DNA of 64,000 nucleotides from Dichetophora obliterata (Eukaryota > Arthropoda > Insecta > Diptera > Sciomyzidae), in contig OY986436.1 of the NCBI GenBank assembly GCA_963920525.1, positions 26,129,318-26,193,317 on the forward strand, read 5' to 3'. The stretch's first letter is position 1, and each line of letters begins with the position of its first letter. The notes beneath the pieces are model-generated. The model was not told the origin of the DNA and made no database searches. It saw only the letters and a list, made by a program, of their open reading frames with translations. The position numbers were made by a program, and so were the translations under genes. Shown piece by piece: positions 56,601 to 64,000 of this stretch.

Positions 56601-57010
56601 TCAAATTAAGCAGCAGCAAATTAAATAAAAGTTTGTTTCTTCTTAAGCAACATTTTAGCGTAGTGAGCAACTGCTTCAACATTGAATAAAATTCGTCTAT
56701 AACTAAAGAAAGTACTCAACTCTAATTATAGAACTATTTTGAGACAAAAAAACCTCTCTTTTATCTAATTCAGCAACATTTCAAAGTTATATAACTTGTT
56801 TTAGCTCTTTACAAACATTTAAGTATTAATATCAATAAGGGTTTAGCAATTTAAATTCATTCAGCGTTAGAAATTGCATTGATTTCCTATTCAGCAGATT
56901 TTTAATTCAGCAGCCTTTATTATTGATTTTGGAGATTCTTAACATAAAGACTTAAACTCCGGCATGAAGTCAGAGGCTTGGAAACCTATTCAGCACAAAT
57001 TTTTGAATAT
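50630..57010 (-). repeat. Right arm of inverted GCTGAATA array (interrupted)
   Basis: The same monomer in reverse: AGCTAATTCAGCACTATGTGTCATAGTTT at 50638, CTACTTTGATGTTGCTGAATACT at 50720, and further units near 50815, 51085, 51355, 51590, 52165 and beyond. From 54200 the units change to a ~570-bp higher-order form. A ~290-bp block is duplicated almost exactly at 54600-54890 and 55440-55740. Interruptions are a 350-bp non-array insert at about 55090-55440 with a (CAA)n tract, and a mini-me element at 55740-56375. TTCAGCA/GCTGAA words are dense throughout. Non-coding. Confidence 0.7.
55738..56375 (-). mobile_element. mini-me/DINE-type element, reverse copy
   Basis: Contains the conserved core (reverse of ATGGCTAAATCGACTCAGGA ...GATGCTGATCA) at 55878-55911, an adjacent TATATATA tract and a GTCYGTCC-like tract (TGTCCGTCTGTCC). 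These are the three parts described for dipteran mini-me elements. It lies inside the array, which resumes at 56376 with ATTGCATAATTTTCAAAG. It is an almost identical inverted copy of 57613-58250, differing at only a few positions by eye. Confidence 0.8.
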
Positions 57011-57424
57011 ATTTTTGTAAGCACACATACCAGTCAGCATTTTTTTTATTTTCCTAACAAGTTTGTAATAGTTCTCTTTTACATTTAACAACATTTATTG
57101 CGAATTTATTTATTAGCAAAGTTCACTTGTTTGTTTCCAAAACCGCAAACAAGTTGCGTCACTTTGCATATGACTTTGATCTGATATACTTAATAAAAAT
57201 GTGGGTGATTTCAGCGATGCTTATAAGAGCAAGAGACAACAAATAATCATAAATTTAAAAATACAGAGTGATTTGTCACTCTTTTGTAACGTAGGGAGTG
57301 ATTCTTTTTTTATATACAAAAAAATAGTGTTTTCCTATTTAAGACTATAAAAGACTAAGACTATAAAAAATATTTTTTATAATCGTGCCAAGAATAATTG
57401 ATGTTAAGGAATAAACGATGTCGA

Positions 57425-57490
57425 ACATTAACCGAGCTAAGATTCGAACCCAAGTTATTGCAATTGTAGTATAGCGCACTTTTAGAATAT
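57425..57490 (-). other. Diverged tRNA-derived SINE head
   Basis: On the minus strand AAAAGTGCGCTA is followed by CTTGGGTTCGAATCTTAGCTCGG, sharing AAAAGTGCGCTA and GGTTCGAATC..GCTCGG with the repeat at 24002-24212. Only the head is recognisable. Confidence 0.45.
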
Positions 57491-57574
57491 CAAACAAAAT
57501 AATGAAGCATTGAAATCATGATCTACCGGAGCTTGAAAATATATAAAACTATGCTTAAATTTAAAAAAAAATAG

Positions 57575-58250
57575 TACGGAATTTTCTTCGACTGGACCGA
57601 AGTTAAAATACCCCCATGGACGTATTTTAGTTTATTTGAGATCTTGAATGTTGTATTTTTTTGGTGACGACACTTTTATATGGCGTGGTTTTTATCCAAA
57701 TATTTCAATTTGAAACTCGAGGTACATTTGAATTATCAATTGAAAAATAATGTGTAAAGTATCAAGTTAAAACACTATTATTTTTTTGTTTTATGAAGGT
57801 TTTACTATTTTGATGAAGTCACTTTGTATGGGAGGTGGGCGGAATTTTCAGTTTTTTTTTATTATTAAATTAATCATTAAATTAATTTTTGTGGAACTAA
57901 AACAGATTTAACCATTTTGGTAAAGTAACTTTTTATGGGATTTAGGCGTGATTTTTCTGCGATTTTGTTCATTTTCGAACTTGATCTGTATTTTTATACA
58001 TAAATTTTATGTATTGAATTTCGTTATGAAAGCTTTAAAATTACGCCTGTTATCGTGATCACAGAAGGACAGACGGACATGGCTAAATCGACTCAGGAGG
58101 TGATGCTGATCAAAAATATATATACTTTTCTATACCTACCACGCCTCCTTCTGTGCGTTACAAACTGAGTGACAAAGTGCATATACCCCTTAGGCATTTT
58201 TATATACGTGGTGGTATTAAAAAAAAACATACGGTTGCTGTGGATAATTT
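57575..58250 (+). mobile_element. mini-me/DINE-type element, forward copy
   Basis: Starts with TTCTTCGACTGGACCGAAGT, a short palindrome shared with the element at 60965, followed by TTAAAATACCCCC. It carries TGGGAGGTGGGCGGAATTTT, then the GACAGACGGACATGGCTAAA tract/core at 58066-58112, ATATATATAC, and ends with ACGTGGTGGTATT plus an A-run at about 58225. The flank CATACGGTTGCTGTGGATAA is also shared with the inverted copy. Confidence 0.8.
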
Positions 58251-60415
58251 TTAGATCAATGAAGAAAATTCATACAAATAAAGCATTCTCTGAGTCTTGA
58301 AAGAAAAAAAAATAACTCAACCTGTATGTTTGACATTCGCTTTAGAAAATGTGGTTTTTATGTATGTATATATGTCACCAAACCATGTAGGTACAAGTAT
58401 TTCTTGAGATTCTGTTAACATATTGACCACTTTATTTATTAAAACCACAACTTTGCGGTAAAGTTTATTGAATGTGTTTATGGGAGCATATTTATTACGA
58501 AATCTGAGCAAATCTGTAAAACTGGCATAGGTTTTTGAATTTGCTAAATTTTTAAATAAATTTAATAAAAACTATAAGAAGCAAAATTTTTTTATTTCAA
58601 GATACGAGAAAAATAATTTGAAATACCTCGTTTCGTTTTTTTTTTTTTTTTTTCAAATTAAGGCATGTCTAAATGCAATAAATAATAAATAATGTATTTG
58701 CTATGTATTTAATAATAATATTTTATATTTTTAAGCAATTTTCTTGAGAAATGCGTCACAATGTTTTGCTCTTTTGGCAGCTATCAATGTTTGCAAATTA
58801 TTGGAACTCATATTTTATACACATGTTCCCTTGAAGCATAAATTTTTCCAAGTTTATTTCTTTTTGTTTGATCTTAAATTGAAAATAAAGAATTTCTGCT
58901 TTAAAAAATGAACACGTTTATCGATTGACACGCGTCTCAAATGCTTTTATGTACTTGAACACAGCTGAGCCCTAAGTTTTTGAGCATTGCCTTATATTTT
59001 ATTTATAACATTATATCTGATGTGACACAAGCGTATTTTATCTGATGTTTGTTCTAGTTTTCAACTTGATTTCTATTTTTTCCATTAATGTATTTATATG
59101 TTTTTCCATTTTATTTTTTGCATTAAAATTCTCTTCAATTATATTCTCAACTGCGTTAAAAATCTAGCCACGGCTAATTAATTAATTTATTTGAATTTAA
59201 TTCAAACAGCTGTCAACATGTTGACATGCGCTGCCTAACCTTTAAAATTTGACCATTACACTTTTCCGTATGGCAGTTGGCAGCACATTTTTACATTTTC
59301 TGCATTTTCAAGGCAGAGGTTGAGAGAGTTGCATGACAAAATTTCGAATTTGGCAATCATGAAGTGAAAAATATGTTTTAATTAGAATCTCATGCAGCGC
59401 CTGACATCTGACGGCTTTCCGCATCATTAAAGCAGGTGTGGGACAGCATTATGGCGCAAACTAAATATAGCGATTGATGACTATTTTTGTATAGCAATTT
59501 TAAAAATTTTTCTTTACGTGAATCATTGAGGCTAACGTATAAAAAATGAAAATATATTTTCCTATAAAGCCATAAATGTTGAACTTTAGGGCTTGGCACA
59601 CGATTGTCAAACTTGTCCGCAAATAATATAAACTATTATATAAATAGTACTGATTAATTTATCACCGTTCCGAAAATACAAAATTTTTCAACTATATCAA
59701 TAAAAAAAATACTTACTAAAAATAAGTTTTCTGTCTCAAAAGAGTTTCACTGAAGATATGCAGAGGTGAATTAGATAAGGTAAATTTTTTGTGGGCGTTC
59801 TTCGGTGTAACAAGGAATCATAGCTTTCTAAAATACACCATGGCGCATTTGAGTTACTGCATTGACGCTCATAGAGTAAGATAATCACATTGTGTTCATA
59901 AATTTGATTACAAAAACGCTGCCTTGATGTTGTTGAAATTTTTTTTAAGCTTTTGCAAACACACATTAACTCAAACGCAGTTTTCTGTATCAGCAACATG
60001 CGCTAACTCAAGTTTGTTACTGTCAGGACAAAGACTTTTCGCTTTTAAAAAACTGTAAGTATTTGTCAGAAAAACTAATTCCTTGTAAGTTTTTGAAAAC
60101 CTATTTGTATATCAAAAAATATAATGAGTTAACAAAATATTACAGTTTGCAAAATTATTGTAGGGCTAAGCCCAGTGCCAAGAAAAAAACAACTTAACTG
60201 TTGAATCAAATGCGAAAGTTGTTGATGAATCAAATGCGTAGTACTTGCGCCAACAACGTTTATCTTTAGGTCAACAATTTTATCGCTGTTGGCGCAACAA
60301 CTTAAGTGTTGAATCAAATGCGAAAGTTTTTCATGGATTAAATACTCTTGCGCTGTTGGTGCAAATGAGTTCCGTTTTTGGGAACAAAATGACTAATAAA
60401 AGTTGTTGCCGTTAA
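58251..60415. other. Non-coding intronic DNA
   Basis: No gene. 60195-60370 repeats GTTGAATCAAATGCGAAAGTT and TGTTGGCGCAACAA-like words, a small local repeat of unknown origin. Frames at 58317-58511, 59390-59599 and 59736-59999 have no family resemblance. Confidence 0.5.
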
Positions 60416-60766
60416 AGCTTAGTATGCTGTAGAAGCGAAAAGAAATCTTCCGTAAGAAATGCATTGCGTTTTTTGACAGCGAAAAGGAAGCGAAATTTTT
60501 TTCGTTGGTCAGAACGCTGTTGATCCGAAAAATTGTTAAATTCAGCCAAGTTCACAACCATGATTGGAGAGTTAAAATGTCAAAATTTCGCAGTCTCTTA
60601 TGTGTCGGTACATTGAATTGGCGTGGAAATTTGACATTCAACAATAATGTTCAACTAACACATTCAACAAACATGTGTTATGTGTTAGTATTGAGTCTAT
60701 ACCAAATTTTCGCTTGTAAAATTAAATGCCTAAAATGTTCCGTTCCTACAGCATACTAGGCTTAAG
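60416..60766. mobile_element. MITE, AAGCTTAGTATGC ends (copy 1)
   Basis: A 351-bp element from AAGCTTAGTATGCTGTAG to CTACAGCATACTAGGCTT. TTAA occurs at or next to both edges (60413-60416, 60765-60768). The interior includes GAGAGTTAAAATGTCAAAATTTCGC, which recurs inverted in the partial copy at the window end. A TTAA target would point to the piggyBac or Kolobok groups, but the ends are off by one base, so this is open. Confidence 0.75.
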
Positions 60767-62092
60767 ATCAAAATTGTTGGCGCAACAGCGTTTTTTTTTT
60801 TTGTGTACTCCGTTAATTGCCATTGTATTGCTTTTAAAACTACTTTGAGACGATTTTTCAAGCCTTTTTGAAACATTAATGCGGTGGTTCTTCAACTTTT
60901 GTATGTATTTTAATCGGAGCTCTCAGGGAAGGGCAAAATCATTATAATCCTTACAAAAAAACTAGTAAGGAATTATCTTCGACTGGACCGAAGTTAAAAT
61001 ACCCCCACGGCCGTAATTTAGTTTATTAGGAGACTTGAATTTTGTTTTATTTGTGTGACGTCACTTTTATAGGGCATGGCTTTTATCCAAATATTTAGAC
61101 TTCAGAGTCCTTTTTATATATAAAAGCTTAAAAGCATAATATCAAGTTTGAACATTAATTTGTTTGAATTTTTAAAGGTTTTACTATTATTATGACGACA
61201 CTTTGTATTGGAGTTGAGTAAATTGGAAATTTCAAAAATCGTGTGTTTTGAAGCCATTGAAAATTTGAAGCCATTGTACTTATTTTTATGGAATTTAAGG
61301 AGATTCTAGTGATTTCATAAAGTTACTTTGTATGGGAGGTTGCCGTTGTTTTAATTTAGTTTGTACAAATTTCATACCCAAACTTCATATTAAGGGTTGA
61401 AGCTTGTATGCAAAATATGAAGTCATTTGATTCATTTCTGTGGAAGGTATGTGTATAAAAGGTAGACGTGGTTTCAATTTAATTTTTACAAATTTTATGC
61501 TCAAAGTGCATATTACAGTATTAAGTAGGGATGAGCAACTGCCAACAAAAGTTTCAAGGTTTGAAAATGTAAAAGTCGACTCATCGACTTTTTGAACTTT
61601 TAAAAGTCGACTTTTCAACATTTTTCGACTTTTTGTTAATTACTTTTGTACCGCTTTTGTTGGGCAGTGAAGAAGCAAAGATTCAATATGAAATAAGTTT
61701 TTTATTGTTAAAAATATACAAAAACATGGTATATCAGTCTTTAAATAAAATACAAAAAACAAAACAAATATTGTAATTTCAGTTTTTGTATAGAAAATAT
61801 CGAGCTCTAACCGCCGAATTAAGTTTGCACAACTATTTGGGACATGCAAGAACAGGTCTTGTTTAAGATTTTTTTTAACCACACATAAAAATAATTAATA
61901 ACAAATTGTTTTACATGAAAGATATACGTTTGAAGAAAATATTTTTATTTTTTTATGGCAAAATATTGGATTAGTTAGTGGGATACAGCAAATTTGAGAG
62001 AAATAAATAAAGGGAAGTGTTTTGTCGTGATCACTGCTGCTCGTCACTAGATCATCCGAAATAAAAATAGGGAGCTAGTTGATGAAATAATA

Positions 62093-62362
62093 GGGGTATT
62101 CACGATTGAGTGCACTGGCCTGTGCAGTTGAGGACTTGTGCAGTTGTGCAGTTGGGTTTTCGTGAACACACCACCATGACTATTTCAAAGCAGTCAACAT
62201 TTTTCAATGCACACAGTTGCACAACTGCTCAAGTCCTCAATTCCTCAAGCTTAACCCATTAACAGCCAAATGAAAAGTAAAAGTGAAAAGTCCAAAAATG
62301 TTTATTTTACAATAGAAAACAAACTAAAATAGCAAAAAAATGTTTTTTTACTTTTTTATTTC

Positions 62363-62393
<31 letters not shown>

Positions 62394-62660
62394 TTATGAA
62401 AACATATTTAAAAAGAGATGAGAAACAAATGAAATTGACCCGCTTAACAATTGGCAATTAACAAAAAATTCACTAATGCTGAACAACAAAGAAAACTTTA
62501 AAAGTTAAAAATATTTTACTTGTGGCGCTCAATGGGTTAAAGCAATAGTAGTAAAGCACTTGTTCAGATTTTTGACGTACGTACATTTTGTTTTTGTAAA
62601 GTGCACAAGTCCACAAGTCCTCAACTGCACAGGCAAGTGCACTTAATCGTGAATGCCCTT
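62093..62660. mobile_element. MITE of the TAGGGGTATTCAC family nested in the hAT-like element
   Basis: Starts TAGGGGTATTCACGATTGAG and ends CACTTAATCGTGAATGCCCTT, inverted. Apart from the inner insertion at 62251-62540 it matches 39178-39430 in reverse orientation, including the GACGTACGTA and GTGCAGTTGAGGAC words. Confidence 0.85.
62255..62536. mobile_element. piggyBac-type MITE (TTAA target), innermost insertion
   Basis: A 282-bp element with ends CCCATTAACAGCC and, inverted, CCCATTGAGCGCC. TTAA lies on both sides (62251-62254, 62537-62540), the target duplication expected for piggyBac. The interior is a T/A-rich stretch of about 240 bp with no ORF. The empty paralogous site is in 39178-39430. 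Confidence 0.8.
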
Positions 62661-63416
62661 AATGCTACTGATGAACAAAGGGATTTCCAAAATTTTGACT
62701 TTTCGAAAATGGAGATCCACCGCTTGGGGCCATACAAATAAATTTCTTGCAAATTAATTCCGATTTATTAAGAAGGCGCGCAAAAATATACAATTGAAGT
62801 TTTACATAATCTAATCAAGAGTTGCCAACGCAGCTTTATTTGTTTTTAAACAACAATTTCGTTTATTAGAGAAGAGCAGTTCTCAGAGTAGCGTCAAGGC
62901 TTGGCTTCGCATAAAATCAAAAAGTCGAAAGTAAAAGTAGGCTATCGACTTTTTTCAATATTAAAAAGTCGAAAGCAAAAAGTCGAAAATTATCACACAA
63001 AAGTCGATTTTCGACTTCGACCTGCACATCCCTAGTTTAAGCATGTGCAAAATTTTAAATCATAAGATTAATTTTGGTGGAATTTAAAAAGATTATAATG
63101 TTTTGGTAAAGGTTTTGTATGGGAGGTAGGCGCAGTTTTCATTCGATTTGCTTCGTTTTCGAACTTGATCTTTATTTTTGTATAAAAAGTTAATTTTTTG
63201 AATTTCGTTACGATGACTCTAAAATTACGGCTGTAATCGTGATCACAGACAGACAAACGGACAGACGCACATGGCTAAATCGACTCAGGAGGTGATGCTG
63301 ATCAATAATATATATACTTTTCTAAACCTGCCACGCCTACCTTATCGGCATTACAAACGGAGTGACAAAGTGAATATAGCCCCGACGAATTTTTTCATGC
63401 GTGGTATAAAAACTTA

Positions 63417-63639
63417 GTAAGAAGGAGTGCACCGAATATTTTTTATAGAAATTCATCTGCTTTAAGCAGCTGAGATAATGTATTTTGTAGAAAATCCGCA
63501 CAAGAGTAGAACAACGTTAGGCATTGTTTCGTTAGGTTTTTTTTACACTGTGATATGAGTTTGCTTACATTCTCAGATGCACGTAGAAATAACAACAAAA
63601 AAGCCTCTTCAGTTAGCCGCTCACATTGCGCTTTCTTCT
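63417..63639. other. Non-coding DNA
   Basis: No gene or defined repeat seen. Confidence 0.5.
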
Positions 63640-64000
63640 AAAGCTTAGTATGCTTGTAGGAACGAAAATTTTTGGGCATATAACTAACTCTACACGCGAA
63701 ATTTTGGTGAAGAGCCAAAATTTTTGTGTGAAGAAAAAGCACTTTATGTTCTGATTGACAGATTCATATTTTTATTGCTGCAATTTTATATCCTATAAAA
63801 AGCAAGACTACACGTTAATTAACTATACAAATGCAACAATAATTTGTTAAATAACAAATTCAACACTTTAACATACTTACTGTTTATTTTTTATTGATAA
63901 ATGGCAAATTTCCGCGCCGATTAAATGTACGGGCACATAATCGACAGCGAAATTTTGAAATTTCAACTCTCCACTCACGAATGGAAATTCCGCAACATAG
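63640..64000. mobile_element. MITE, AAGCTTAGTATGC ends (copy 2, runs off the window)
   Basis: Starts AAGCTTAGTATGCTTGTAGG. At 63905-63980 it has TTTCCGCGCCGATTAAATGT and GCGAAATTTTGAAATTTCAA, matching the interior of 60416-60766 in reverse. The other end lies outside the window. Confidence 0.65.

Larger units (their letters stand above)
61526..63034. mobile_element. hAT-like non-autonomous element nested in mini-me
   Basis: Ends TAGGGATGAGCAACTG and GACCTGCACATCCCTA are inverted, like the common hAT terminus. Both subterminal regions are dense in AAAGTCGA/TCGACTTTT words in both orientations. Flanks GTATTAAG (left) and AGTTTAAG (right) look like an 8-bp duplication with one indel. No transposase remains. 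It carries the next two elements inside. Confidence 0.7.
60965..63416 (+). mobile_element. mini-me/DINE-type element carrying nested insertions
   Basis: Left part 60965-61525 begins TCTTCGACTGGACCGAAGTT at 60976. Right part 63035-63416 contains AGACAGACAAACGGACAGAC, the conserved core at 63271-63304, a TATATATAC tract and the GTGGTATAAAAA end. Together they match the layout of the copy at 57575-58250. The 1.5 kb between is an insertion (next entries). Confidence 0.75.

Noticed and set aside
45360..57010. CRISPR-like array
   Set aside because: Units are long, diverged and contiguous without unique spacers of constant size, and the window is clearly eukaryotic.

Overview
This window is AT-rich, repeat-dominated eukaryotic DNA. 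It is most likely from a higher fly (Diptera), and a tephritid-like fruit fly is my best guess. The grounds are mini-me/DINE-type repeats with the dipteran conserved core beside (TA)n and GACA-like tracts, many degraded mariner, hAT and piggyBac-type elements, short consensus GT-AG introns, and a CAA-rich coding exon with a fly-like start context. There are no operons and no bacterial signals.

Layout. 1-8,000: a nest of DNA transposons. A degraded mariner carries a decayed Tc1/mariner-type insertion at 1403-2709. It is followed by a 0.7-kb non-autonomous element at 2849-3557 and by a 3.2-kb element at 3588-6773. The latter has ~540-bp terminal inverted repeats, a TAA target duplication and an apparently intact three-exon, 579-residue transposase-like gene. 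It ends against a second mariner relic that is itself split by a 617-bp MITE. 8,000-11,200: a composite repeat with a nested long-inverted-repeat element, then another mariner piece. 11,400-13,060: a Helitron-like repeat. 14,470-15,150: a 153-bp tandem array. 15,575-17,907: a hAT element with a perfect 8-bp target duplication. 18,700-22,910: MITEs, a transposase relic and a foldback element. 24,000-27,160: a tRNA-derived SINE and an inverted second copy of the composite repeat. 29,800-34,620: MITEs, several nested, plus tRNA-like segments.

The only host protein-coding exon I can support is 35,043-35,296 (+): an ATG, 84 whole codons and a consensus GTAAGT donor. I see no further coding exon in the remaining 28.7 kb, so that stretch looks like the start of a very long intron. 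It holds palindromic MITEs, a ~1.4-kb (CATTAC)n hexanucleotide array at 41,011-42,425, and an ~11.6-kb inverted pair of degenerate tandem arrays built on a GCTGAATA/TATTCAGC monomer (about 45,360-57,010). It also holds three mini-me-type elements, one of which contains a four-level nest of insertions (60,965-63,416).

How it fits together: the window is a stratigraphy of insertions. Several can be verified internally because an uninterrupted paralogous copy is present elsewhere in the window. The most interesting items are the intact transposase element with its non-autonomous relative, the inverted satellite-like array with a non-repetitive centre, the hexanucleotide array, and the nested insertion with its matching empty site.
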